Shown here in pieces: positions 1-6,639 of a stretch of DNA of 21,023 nt; position 1 is the first letter of the stretch; each line of letters opens with the position of its first letter. The notes beneath the pieces are model-generated. The model made no database searches. It was not told the origin of the DNA and saw nothing but the letters and a program-made list of their open reading frames with translations. The stretch lies in NCBI GenBank assembly GCA_045537295.1, contig JAZSPG010000101.1, positions 1 to 21,023 of the forward strand. The letters run 5' to 3'. The DNA comes from Scatosoma sp045537295. GTDB taxonomy: Bacteria; Bacillota; Clostridia; Christensenellales; Borkfalkiaceae. The translations under genes were made by a program, and so were the position numbers.

Positions 1-270
1 CTTTCCGAAACGATCAAGGGTATGGATATTCTTGTGAAGACGGAAGACGATAAACAGCAGCAAATTCTCAAAATGGCGATTGAGGAAATGGACCTTTCCG
101 TTCGTTCCTACAACTGCTTGAAGAGAGCAAACATTCATACGGTAGAAGACCTTACCAAGAAGACGGAGGACGATATGTTGAAGGTGAGAAACCTCGGCAG
201 AAAGTCTTTGGAAGAAGTCATTCAGAAATTGGAATCTTACGGTCTTGCATTAAAACAACAGGAGGATTAA
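1..270 (+). CDS. rpoA: RNA polymerase alpha subunit, C-terminal part (5' truncated)
   Basis: Only the last 89 codons lie in the window; the reading frame is open from base 1, so the gene begins upstream. The visible part is the alpha C-terminal domain (alphaCTD), the helix-hairpin-helix module that contacts UP elements and activators. Recognisable pieces are the segment from EEMDLSVRSYNCLKRANI and the DNA-contacting LRNLGRKSLEE-type motif, here KVRNLGRKSLEEV near the end. The product is part of core RNA polymerase. The gene stops at 268-270, 4 nt before the rplQ start, the usual rpoA-rplQ arrangement at the end of the bacterial alpha operon. Identity is certain; only the C-terminal piece can be assessed. 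Confidence 0.97.
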   Translation, partial: LSETIKGMDILVKTEDDKQQQILKMAIEEMDLSVRSYNCLKRANIHTVEDLTKKTEDDMLKVRNLGRKSLEEVIQKLESYGLALKQQED

Positions 271-274
271 AATT

Positions 275-781
275 ATGCCCGGCAAATTGGGAAGAACGTC
301 CAAAGAAAGAAACGCGCTTTAAAGAGGACTTGCGTCCCAACTTCTTTGGTACGGTAAAATCGAAACGACCGCTGCGAAGGCGAAGGAATTAAGACCTTAC
401 GTAGAAAAGCTTATCACGAAAGCGGTAAAAACCTATGCGGATACCATCGAATTTGAGGTAACGAAAAAGGATAGCAAAGGCAAGGAAATTACGGTAACCA
501 ACGTAAAAGACGGTCCTAAAAAGCTTGCCGCTCGTCGCGCGATTATGGCGAAAACCTACGATTTGCAAGAAATCAAAGCTTTCGCGGAAAAGAAGAGCGA
601 ATACAAGGCGAGAACTGCGGATATCCAACATCCCTTGATGGACAAACTCTTCAATGAGATTGCGCCTAAGTACGCTGCTCGTGCAGAGGAACTTGGTCAA
701 GGCGGTGGTTATACGAGAATCTACCTTTTGAGCGAACGTCGTGGCGACGCTGCGCAAATGGCGATTATCGAATTGGTATAA
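275..781 (+). pseudogene. rplQ: 50S ribosomal protein L17, interrupted by an in-frame TAA at 320-322
   Basis: The frame starting at ATG 275 reads MPGKLGRTSKERNAL, then TAA (320-322), then continues in the same frame as RGLASQLLWYGKIETTAAKA and on to the family C-terminus GGGYTRIYLLSERRGDAAQMAIIELV. Both sides are unmistakable L17, a 23S rRNA-binding large-subunit protein. The stop sits where the family usually has Leu (RKALLRxL pattern), so TTA to TAA by one substitution is the simplest origin; no frameshift is needed because the frame is the same before and after. Without the stop the protein would be 168 residues, longer than the usual 110-130, with an extra internal segment after the KELRPYVEKLIT region as in some Clostridia. 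An AGGAGG site lies at 260-265, overlapping the rpoA end. An internal restart could only begin at Met 545. A functional L17 is expected to be essential, so a sequence error is the first suspicion. Confidence 0.9.
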
Positions 782-799
782 TCAAGCGAAAAACAAATC

Positions 800-829
800 A
801 AACACCTGCGGATTACCGCAGGTGTTTTT
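800..829 (+). terminator. Rho-independent terminator of the ribosomal operon
   Basis: An 11-bp perfect stem (801-811 with 816-826, AACACCTGCGG and its complement) closes a 4-nt ATTA loop and is followed by a T run. It starts 19 nt after the rplQ stop and should end the rpoA-rplQ transcript. Confidence 0.93.
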
Positions 830-872
830 GCACTAAAAAAATGAAAATTTTACCTATTTGCACGGGGCAGGT

Positions 873-969
873 ATGCGTTTAACCGCATTTATGTTGGGTT
901 GCGTTCGGAAAATATGCGCGCAACCGCACGCGTAAAGCAAACGCGCGGGAAATATGCGGTTTACCGCAT
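873..969. repeat. Three regularly spaced imperfect palindromes
   Basis: Within the 410-nt gene-free stretch between rplQ and the serine dehydratase gene, three related elements begin at 873 (ATGCGTTTAACCGCAT), 914 (ATGCGCGCAACCGCAC) and 954 (ATGCGGTTTACCGCAT). Starts are 41 and 40 bp apart, close to four helical turns. The outer two are near-palindromes; the middle one is degenerate. They may be operator sites or a decayed dispersed repeat. No open frame convincingly crosses them. Confidence 0.5.
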
Positions 970-1134
970 AGATACGCTTAGTTTGTCGAAATTTGCGTAC
1001 CGTTAAACAACGGGCGTGAAACGCGGGTAAAATGCGTTATATAAAAAACGGAAACCACTTTAACTTTGCGTGTTTCGCCGACGAGAAAGATTGCGGTTTT
1101 TTTGACGGAAAACGAGAAAAAAGCCTTGAAGTTG

Positions 1135-1163
1135 TTTACAATTTCACGCCGATATGGTATAAT
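1135..1163 (+). promoter_or_regulatory. Sigma-A promoter for the serine dehydratase gene
   Basis: TTTACA at 1135-1140, a 17-bp spacer, and a perfect TATAAT at 1158-1163 preceded by TGG (extended -10). It lies 28 nt before the chosen ATG and downstream of an upstream in-frame ATG at 1066, which rules that earlier codon out as the normal start. Confidence 0.85.
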
Positions 1164-1191
1164 TAAACAAAGGGAAACGGAGGGTGAAAAA

Positions 1192-2382
1192 ATGCAGTCG
1201 TTAAAAGAGTTATACCGTATCGGCAAAGGACCGTCCTCGTCGCACACGATAGGTCCTGAACGCGCTTGTAAATTATTTTTAAGCGAAAACGCCGACGCGG
1301 ATTCGTTTAAGGTAGTGCTGTACGGTTCGCTTGCAAAAACGGGCGAGGGACACGGAACGGGACGCGTGATTGAAAGCGTTCTGCCCCGCGTTACGATAGA
1401 ATATGATATACAAACGGCGACGCCACATCCGAACACGATGGACTTATATGCGTACTTGGGCAAATGTGAAAGTGCGCGAATGCGCGTGTATAGCGTGGGC
1501 GGTGGTGCAATAAAAATCGAAGGCAGAGAAAACGCGGAGGGCGGTAGCGTGTATGCGTTGAGCAAACTTTCGGATATCCGCGCCTATTGCAAAGAGAAAA
1601 ATATGCGCCTGTACGAGTACGTTTACGAATGCGAGGGCGAGGAAATAAAAGACTTTTTAGCGGAAGTTTGGACGACGATGAAAGCCTCTATCAAGCGCGG
1701 TGTAGAGAGTTCGGGGATTTTACCCGGCGGTTTGGGCGTAGAACGGCGCGCGAAGATTTTATTCGACGGCATAACGCCCGAAGAAAGCGCGGAAACGCGT
1801 GAAAACCGTTTGGTTTGCGCGTACGCGTTCGCGGTAGGCGAAGAAAACGCTTCGGGCGGAACGATAGTCACTGCGCCGACTTGCGGGGCTTGCGGGGTCG
1901 TACCCGCCGTTTTGAAATACGCGCAGGAACGCAAAGGCTACACGGACGAACAAATCGTGAACGCGTTGGCGACGGCAGGGCTTATCGGTAATTTGATAAA
2001 AACCAACGCCTCGATTTCGGGCGCGGAATGCGGTTGTCAAGCGGAAATCGGTAGCGCGTGCTGTATGGCGACGTCGGCGTTGAGCGAACTGAAAGGACTT
2101 ACCTTAGGTCAAATCGAGTATTCGGCGGAAGTGGCGATGGAACACCATTTGGGCTTAACTTGCGACCCGATTTTCGGTCTGGTGCAAATCCCTTGTATCG
2201 AACGCAACGCGGTGGCGTCCATGCGCGCGATAAACGCGTCGTCTTTGGCGTACTTCCTTTCGGATAGCCGAAAAATATCGTTTGACCTCGTGGTGCAAAC
2301 GATGTACGAAACGGGCAAGGACTTGCGCAGACCCTATCGTGAAACGGCGGAGGGCGGTCTTGCCAAGCTGTATAAAAAGTAA
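1192..2382 (+). CDS. sdaA: L-serine dehydratase (L-serine ammonia-lyase), single-chain, [4Fe-4S] type
   Basis: Converts L-serine to pyruvate and ammonia in the cytosol, using an oxygen-sensitive [4Fe-4S] cluster rather than pyridoxal phosphate. The 396-residue chain carries the beta domain first (GPSSSHTIGP at residues 13-22 is the substrate-domain signature) and then the alpha catalytic domain. Cluster cysteines are assignable: Cys282 in GAECGCQAE, Cys324 in GLTCDP and Cys335 in QIPC; the 42 and 11 residue spacings match the ligands of the characterised Legionella enzyme. The start at 1192 follows AGGGTG-type Shine-Dalgarno sequence and a sigma-A promoter; an upstream ATG at 1066 lies before the promoter. 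It is followed 66 nt later by an inositol-phosphatase-family gene, probably co-transcribed. Single-chain fusion is common, whereas many Clostridia split alpha and beta. Confidence 0.95.
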   Translation: MQSLKELYRIGKGPSSSHTIGPERACKLFLSENADADSFKVVLYGSLAKTGEGHGTGRVIESVLPRVTIEYDIQTATPHPNTMDLYAYLGKCESARMRVYSVGGGAIKIEGRENAEGGSVYALSKLSDIRAYCKEKNMRLYEYVYECEGEEIKDFLAEVWTTMKASIKRGVESSGILPGGLGVERRAKILFDGITPEESAETRENRLVCAYAFAVGEENASGGTIVTAPTCGACGVVPAVLKYAQERKGYTDEQIVNALATAGLIGNLIKTNASISGAECGCQAEIGSACCMATSALSELKGLTLGQIEYSAEVAMEHHLGLTCDPIFGLVQIPCIERNAVASMRAINASSLAYFLSDSRKISFDLVVQTMYETGKDLRRPYRETAEGGLAKLYKK

Positions 2383-2448
2383 AAGGCGTAGGCAGGTATG
2401 AGGTTACTTAAAAATAATACCGATAAAAACTCAAAAAACGAGGTAAAA

Positions 2449-3264
2449 ATGGACTATAATGCGATAGTAAAATTAGTATACGACGCGCGTTGGATAGCGA
2501 CGAACAGAGCGTTGAGCGCGGAGGTCGGAGTGAAAGGCGAGGCGGATTTCGTAACGGCGGTAGATATGAGCATTAGCGCATTTGTAAAAAGCGGGCTTGA
2601 AAAAATCGCACCTGGGGTTGCGTTCGTGACGGAAGAGGAAGCCGAGCATATTTCGGTAGGCGAACGGTTCGTTTTAGACCCTATCGACGGTACGACGAAT
2701 TTAATGCGCGGATATAACATCAGCTCTATTTCGTTGGGTTATTATTGTGATAACGAAGTAAAATTCGGCGTGGTATATAACCCTTTCGACCATCAGTTGT
2801 TCTTTGCCGTCAAAGGCAAGGGCGCGCATTTTTACAATACGCGCTTTGGGATAAGCAACCTGTTAAAAATCGGCGTGGAGAATTATCAAAAAGATAACTT
2901 ACGCGTGTCCGATTTACCGCACGAACAGGCGATTGTCGAGTTTGGCGCGGGTTCTACGAATAAAGGCGTAGCGGAAGAGAGTTTTGCCATCGCCAAGGAA
3001 GTGTTTGAAAACTGTATGGATTTACGCCGTATCTGCTCGTCGGCGCTGGCGATTTGCTATATTGCGTCGGGCTGGATTGACGGGTATTTCGAACGCAAAA
3101 TCAAGGTTTGGGACTATTGCGCAGGCGCGTTGATTTTGGAAGAGGCGGGCGGAAAAATATCGCAATGGAACGGTGAAAAATTAGCCTTCACCGACCCGTC
3201 TACTATCGTGGCGGGCAACGTAGATACGCACGCGTATTTGTTGGAAGTGTTAAAAAACAGATAA
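2449..3264 (+). CDS. Inositol monophosphatase family protein
   Basis: A 271-residue member of the Mg-dependent, lithium-sensitive phosphatase superfamily (inositol monophosphatase, also CysQ and FBPase-like members). Metal and phosphate-site motifs are all present: Glu63 region TEEEAE, Asp77 and Asp80 in LDPIDGTTNL, and Asp222 in KVWDYCAGALILEEAGG. It should hydrolyse a small sugar- or inositol-type phosphate in the cytosol; the exact substrate cannot be read from sequence. ATG 2449 is preferred because GAGG precedes it at good spacing and the family N-terminus begins here; an in-frame ATG at 2398, also with a purine-rich site, would add 17 Lys/Asn-rich residues. It follows the serine dehydratase gene by 66 nt with no terminator between, so an operon is likely. 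Confidence 0.92.
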   Translation: MDYNAIVKLVYDARWIATNRALSAEVGVKGEADFVTAVDMSISAFVKSGLEKIAPGVAFVTEEEAEHISVGERFVLDPIDGTTNLMRGYNISSISLGYYCDNEVKFGVVYNPFDHQLFFAVKGKGAHFYNTRFGISNLLKIGVENYQKDNLRVSDLPHEQAIVEFGAGSTNKGVAEESFAIAKEVFENCMDLRRICSSALAICYIASGWIDGYFERKIKVWDYCAGALILEEAGGKISQWNGEKLAFTDPSTIVAGNVDTHAYLLEVLKNR

Positions 3265-3285
3265 AACAATCAGGGGGGATAAAAA

Positions 3286-3987
3286 ATGCGGAAGAAGAAC
3301 TTTATTTTTGCGTTGCACGGACTCGTGCTTTCCATATATTTGATAGTCAATAGGGTAATCGACGAACGCGTGTATAATTTCCTGCAAGACGTGTTACAGC
3401 TTTGGTGGGCGGTGGAACTTTGCGATTTGGTGCTGTCCGCGTTCTTGTACGTTGTACTTTACAATATCGTATACTTAATAAGAAAATGGCTGGTCGTTTC
3501 CGTGAAAAAAGAGGTGCTTAGCGTCAGCGGTGACTGGTTTCATTTACATATCAAGTACGACGAGAACGGCAAACCCAAACCCAACGGCTTGCGCCCTGGA
3601 AAAACGAAAATCAAACAGGACTTGTACGAACTGTATTTTTCCGCGAAAAACCATAACTGCGACTTATTGCCCGACGGTACGATTGAATGGAAAGAGGACG
3701 ACAGGAACGATACCACTTGGGAATCGTGGTCGGTGGACTGGAACGGCAAAACGGATTTGGTGACCTGTTTCAAGGCGCACACGCCCGAAAAGAACGACGG
3801 GGAATTTACCGAAAGACACGGTTTTCATAAACTCAAAATCGCAGGCAAGGGCGAAAAAATGAACGGAAAATTCGCCGACGAATACCCCTCGAAAAGCTAC
3901 GGTATGATTTACTTTTTCCGCACGGAAAAACAGTTGTACGATTTTATGAAACTGCAAATTGAAAAAGAAGAAAAAACGAACCGCTAA
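3286..3987 (+). CDS. Two-transmembrane protein with beta-rich cytosolic domain, Cap15/S-2TMbeta-like
   Basis: A 233-residue protein with two N-terminal hydrophobic helices (about residues 5-25 and 39-65), a basic stretch, and then a soluble domain of about 140 residues that reads as alternating beta strands: GDWFHLHIK (82-90), TKIKQDLYELYF (107-118), TWESWSVDW (144-152), TDLVTCFKAH (156-165), HGFHKLKIAG (178-187), MNGKFADEY (192-200), YGMIYFFR (205-212). Order, length and the G-W opening with a final G-x-Y and G-x-I strand pair resemble the S-2TMbeta/Cap15 family, membrane effectors gated by cyclic nucleotides in CBASS anti-phage systems. That link is inference from layout only; no CD-NTase gene lies nearby. 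A strong AGGGGGG site precedes the ATG, and a terminator overlaps the stop. Alternative: an unrelated small membrane protein with a lipocalin-like barrel. Confidence 0.85.
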   Translation: MRKKNFIFALHGLVLSIYLIVNRVIDERVYNFLQDVLQLWWAVELCDLVLSAFLYVVLYNIVYLIRKWLVVSVKKEVLSVSGDWFHLHIKYDENGKPKPNGLRPGKTKIKQDLYELYFSAKNHNCDLLPDGTIEWKEDDRNDTTWESWSVDWNGKTDLVTCFKAHTPEKNDGEFTERHGFHKLKIAGKGEKMNGKFADEYPSKSYGMIYFFRTEKQLYDFMKLQIEKEEKTNR

Positions 3988-4007
3988 TTGTTTGGCGGTT
4001 CGTTTTA
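3973..4007 (+). terminator. Rho-independent terminator overlapping the stop codon
   Basis: A 12-bp perfect stem (3973-3984 with 3995-4006) with a 10-nt loop, ending in TTTT. The loop contains the TAA stop of the two-membrane-segment gene (3985-3987), so termination is built into the gene end. It closes the transcript that starts upstream of the serine dehydratase gene. Confidence 0.92.
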
Positions 4008-4045
4008 TATAGCGTAAAACGCGAAAAATTGCGCAAGCTTAGGGT

Positions 4046-5245
4046 ATGGAAAGTTTATTAAAGCAAGCGAAGGGCTTGCAGAAAGATTTGGTAAAAATTC
4101 GGCGGTACCTGCACGAAACCGCGGAAACGGGCTTTGCGCTCGCGCAAACGGTGGCGTTTATCCGCCGAGAACTTGAAAAGAGCGGTTGTAAGGTTAAAAA
4201 ATGCGGTAGAGCGGGGCTAACGACGACGATAGGCAAAGGCGAACGCTGTATCTTGCTTAGGGCGGATACGGACGCTTTGCCGATACCAGAACAAACGGGC
4301 TTAAAATTCGCGTGCAAAAACGGACATATGCACGCGTGCGGACACGATTTTCACGCCACGGCGCTGTTGGGTACGGCACGCTTGCTAAAAGCGCGCGAGA
4401 ACGAGTTAAACGGAACGGTAAAACTTTTATTCCAGCCCGCAGAGGAAATTTTAGAGGGCGCGCAAAGCGTGATAAATGCGGGTGTTTTAGAAGAACCAAA
4501 GGTGCAGACGGCGGTGATGCTTCACGTGTTGACGGCGGTGGACTTACCCGCGGGAACGGCGGTGATAGCGTCGGGCGGGGTGAGCGCGCCGACGGCGGAT
4601 TATTTCACGGTACGCGTTAAAGGCAAAGGCTGTCACGGCTCAGCGCCTTGGAACGGTGTGGACGCGTTGACGGTAGCCTCGCATATTTTGATAGCATTGC
4701 AGGAAATTTCCGCGCGCGAGCTGTCTATTTCCAACCCCGCCGTGCTGACAATCGGCTCTATGCAATCGGGCGAGGGCGGGAATATCATTTCGGACAAAGC
4801 AAGTTTACACGGCACGCTTCGCGCCTTTGACGATAGCGTGCGCAAAAGAGTGCGAACCCGACTGGAAGAAATCTCAAAAAGCGTCGCCACCGCCTTCCGC
4901 GCGAAAGCGGAGGTGGAATACGGCGGGGGCTGTCCTACGCTCGTCAACGACGAAACCCTGTCCGCGCTCACATATAAGGCAAGCGTGGAACTGTTAGGAA
5001 AAGACCGCGCGTTCACTTCGCAGGGTTTAGGCGGGGATACACGCGAAAACAGCGGTGGTTCGGAGGATTTCGCGTATATCAGCCATAAAGTACCGTCGGT
5101 AATGATAGCGCTAAGCGCGGGGGAGAGGGCGAAGGGTTATACCTACCCCTTGCACCATCCCAAAACGGACTTTGACGAAAGCGTGCTGTATATCGGTTCT
5201 GCGCTGTACGCCAACACGGCAATCGCTTGGTTAAACGAAAACTGA
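4046..5245 (+). CDS. M20 family metallo-amidohydrolase (N-acyl amino acid / hippurate hydrolase type)
   Basis: A 399-residue dinuclear metal hydrolase of the M20D group, which cleaves N-acyl or N-aromatic-acyl amino acids in the cytosol. Metal-site motifs: LLRADTDALP (70-79), HMHACGHDFH with Cys98 and His100, QPAEE (130-134), His160, and HHPKTDFDE near the C-terminus. The dimerisation lid domain follows the GCHGSAPWNGVDAL segment. GGSEDFAY is the family motif near the last ligand. The start at 4046 has only a weak purine site (TTAGGG) but fits the family N-terminus. Substrate specificity is not determinable. The next gene begins 48 nt downstream in the same direction. Confidence 0.93.
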   Translation: MESLLKQAKGLQKDLVKIRRYLHETAETGFALAQTVAFIRRELEKSGCKVKKCGRAGLTTTIGKGERCILLRADTDALPIPEQTGLKFACKNGHMHACGHDFHATALLGTARLLKARENELNGTVKLLFQPAEEILEGAQSVINAGVLEEPKVQTAVMLHVLTAVDLPAGTAVIASGGVSAPTADYFTVRVKGKGCHGSAPWNGVDALTVASHILIALQEISARELSISNPAVLTIGSMQSGEGGNIISDKASLHGTLRAFDDSVRKRVRTRLEEISKSVATAFRAKAEVEYGGGCPTLVNDETLSALTYKASVELLGKDRAFTSQGLGGDTRENSGGSEDFAYISHKVPSVMIALSAGERAKGYTYPLHHPKTDFDESVLYIGSALYANTAIAWLNEN

Positions 5246-5293
5246 ACGAGAAAAAAACGCACCTTTTCCACGCGCACTTGCATACCATAGAGT

Positions 5294-5797
5294 ATGAGAA
5301 TAATCGAGTATGACAGGGTATCGGCGGTAGAATACGCAAGGCGTTGGGCGTTTGCCCGCAATCCCAAGTATTACAATTTTGACGCTCTCGGCGGGGATTG
5401 CACCAACTTCGCCTCGCAATGCCTGTTCGCGGGCGTTGGCGTGATGAATTACACTAAGGATTTGGGCTGGTTTTACCGTTCTCTAAACGACCGCGCGCCC
5501 GCGTGGACGGGCGTGGAATATTTTTACAATTTCCTAACCGCGAACGCCGAAAACGGCGTGGGAACGGGCGCAGGACCGTTCGCACGGGAGGTAAGAATAG
5601 ACGAGCTAAAAATCGGGGATTTTATCCAGCTGGGCAGGGAAACGGGCGACTTTTACCACACGCCCGTAGTGGTGGGTTTTTCGCGGGGCGTACCGCTCGT
5701 ATCGGCGCATACCAACGACGCCTTTAATAGACCTTTAACTTCCTACCGCTTTGAAAAAATGCGGTGCTTGCATATCCTCGGCGCAAGAGTGGAATAA
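5294..5797 (+). CDS. Amidase_6-domain protein (putative papain-like amidase)
   Basis: A 167-residue protein made almost entirely of an Amidase_6-type domain, the kind found in many Bacillota, often attached to cell-wall proteins. The likely catalytic Cys36 lies in GGDCTNFASQCL, with His122 in the FYHTPVVVGF strand; HTNDAFNRPL (139-148) is also characteristic. There is no signal peptide or wall-binding domain, so this stand-alone copy would act in the cytosol unless exported by another route. It follows the M20 hydrolase by 48 nt and may be co-transcribed. The ribosome site (ATAGAGT) is weak. Function beyond presumed amide or peptide hydrolysis is unknown. Confidence 0.88.
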   Translation: MRIIEYDRVSAVEYARRWAFARNPKYYNFDALGGDCTNFASQCLFAGVGVMNYTKDLGWFYRSLNDRAPAWTGVEYFYNFLTANAENGVGTGAGPFAREVRIDELKIGDFIQLGRETGDFYHTPVVVGFSRGVPLVSAHTNDAFNRPLTSYRFEKMRCLHILGARVE

Positions 5798-5874
5798 GGC
5801 TACGCGTTTAGGATTAGAAAGTTAGACAAAATAAAAAAAGAACGAAAAAACCGCGGAAATTTGCGCTCGTTTTG

Positions 5875-5903
5875 TTGCATTTTTCTCGCGGTTTTGCTAT
5901 AAT
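5875..5903 (+). promoter_or_regulatory. Promoter of the purine operon leader
   Basis: TATAAT at 5898-5903 preceded by TGC (extended -10), with TTGCAT at 5875-5880 after a 17-bp spacer. The predicted start point is near 5910, giving a leader of about 230 nt before purE. No convincing PurBox pair was recognised nearby. Confidence 0.75.
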
Positions 5904-5909
5904 GGTGTA

Positions 5910-6121
5910 GAGGGGAATAAGGTAATAAAAAGTACAAAAGGAAAGCGTATATGAGTTACTTGCGAAAAGAGAAAAATTCCTACTCGGGCTCGTCCTGTTT
6001 TTCGCTTAGCGTGGCAATTTGCCGTCGCGCGCTCTTTTGCGGGGTAAAACGCGCGCTTTCGGATATAAAATCGGTATAATCGCAATAGGTGCAACCAAAA
6101 AGTTGCACCTATTCGTTTTTC
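5910..6121 (+). ncRNA. Structured leader or small RNA upstream of purE (6S-like or attenuator, unproven)
   Basis: The stretch between the promoter and the terminator can fold as one long hairpin: 5941-5947 (GAAAGCG) pairs with 6054-6060 (CGCTTTC), then a nearly symmetrical internal bubble (5948-5961 opposite 6041-6053), then 5962-5971 pairs with 6032-6040 (9 pairs, one bulge), with a capping hairpin at 6009-6028. A closing stem, a bubble of about 13 nt and an upper stem is the 6S RNA plan, and 6S genes lie beside purine or folate genes in some bacteria. Against this, the lower stem is only 7 bp. An alternative pairing (5962-5968 with 5999-6005) would disrupt the upper stem, as an attenuator would need. 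A 42-codon frame (5951-6079) with an AAAGGAAAG site overlaps it; its Ser/Cys/Arg-rich peptide resembles nothing known to me. Confidence 0.4.
6084..6121 (+). terminator. Intrinsic terminator between leader and purE
   Basis: A 12-bp perfect stem (6084-6095 with 6102-6113, AATAGGTGCAAC and its complement), a 6-nt A-rich loop, then CGTTTTT. It ends 17 nt before the purE ATG and just before its AGGAGAG ribosome site, so it must be read through or bypassed for the operon to be expressed from the upstream promoter. It either ends a separate small RNA or serves as an attenuator. A possible competitor is 5915-5922 (GAATAAGG), which can pair with CCTATTC in the right arm. Confidence 0.88.
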
Positions 6122-6137
6122 AAAAGGAGAGTATTTT

Positions 6138-6626
6138 ATGAGTAAAGTTGGTATTTTAATGGGCAGTAAGTCGGATTTCGACGTGGTAAAACCCGCGGTA
6201 GCCGTACTCAAAAAGTTCGGCGTGGAAGTGGAAGTTCGCGTAATTTCCGCGCACCGTACGCCCGACGAGGCGCACGAGTTCGCCTCAACGGCAAGGGAAA
6301 AGGGAATGGAAGTTTTAATTTGCGCGGCGGGCAAATCGGCGCATCTGGGCGGTGTTATCGCCGCACTCACCACCCTGCCCGTTATCGGTTTACCTGTAAA
6401 GACGGATATGATGGGCGGTTTGGATAGCTTGCTTTCCATCGTGCAAATGCCCGCGGGTATTCCCGTAGCGACGGTAGGCGTTAACGGCGGAGAAAACGCA
6501 GGTCTGCTCGCACTTCAAATTCTCGGGATTAAATACCCCGAAATTGAAAAACAGCTTGCCGAATATAAAGTGGCAATGAAGAACAAAATCAACGCGGACG
6601 ACAAAGCGTTGCAGGAATTGCTTTAA
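6138..6626 (+). CDS. purE: N5-carboxyaminoimidazole ribonucleotide mutase (PurE class I)
   Basis: A 162-residue cytosolic enzyme that moves the carboxyl group of N5-CAIR to give CAIR in purine synthesis. The N-terminal GILMGSKSDFD loop, the SAHRTPD motif carrying the catalytic His, ICAAGKSAHLGG and DSLLSIVQMPAGIPVATV are typical of clostridial class I PurE. The SAHR rather than SAHK form argues against the class II (AIR carboxylase) type, so PurK would be expected elsewhere in the genome; it is not in this window. A strong AAAGGAGAG site precedes the ATG. First gene of the purine operon, 13 nt before purF and directly after the leader terminator. Confidence 0.95.
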   Translation: MSKVGILMGSKSDFDVVKPAVAVLKKFGVEVEVRVISAHRTPDEAHEFASTAREKGMEVLICAAGKSAHLGGVIAALTTLPVIGLPVKTDMMGGLDSLLSIVQMPAGIPVATVGVNGGENAGLLALQILGIKYPEIEKQLAEYKVAMKNKINADDKALQELL

Positions 6627-6639
6627 TAGGAGAAAATCA

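Noticed and set aside
320..322. Reassigned TAA stop codon in this organism
   Set aside because: Nearly every other gene in the window ends at TAA right where its family ends, so TAA is a normal stop here.
1066..1191. Upstream extension of the serine dehydratase from ATG 1066
   Set aside because: The TATAAT promoter at 1158-1163 lies inside this stretch and the family N-terminus begins at 1192.
978..1565. Long leftward open frame opposite the serine dehydratase gene
   Set aside because: It is the complement of a well-conserved gene and its upstream promoter region; no family motif or ribosome site. The same applies to the long leftward frames inside purL (for example 12255-13043).
3286..5797. 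Complete CBASS or other known defence locus around the Cap15-like gene
   Set aside because: Neighbours are an inositol-phosphatase family enzyme, an M20 hydrolase and an Amidase_6 protein; none is a CD-NTase, Cap2/Cap3 or nuclease. Only the orphan-effector idea is kept.
5903..6083. Guanine/adenine riboswitch before purE
   Set aside because: The conserved purine aptamer loops and three-way junction sequence are not visible in this leader on reading.
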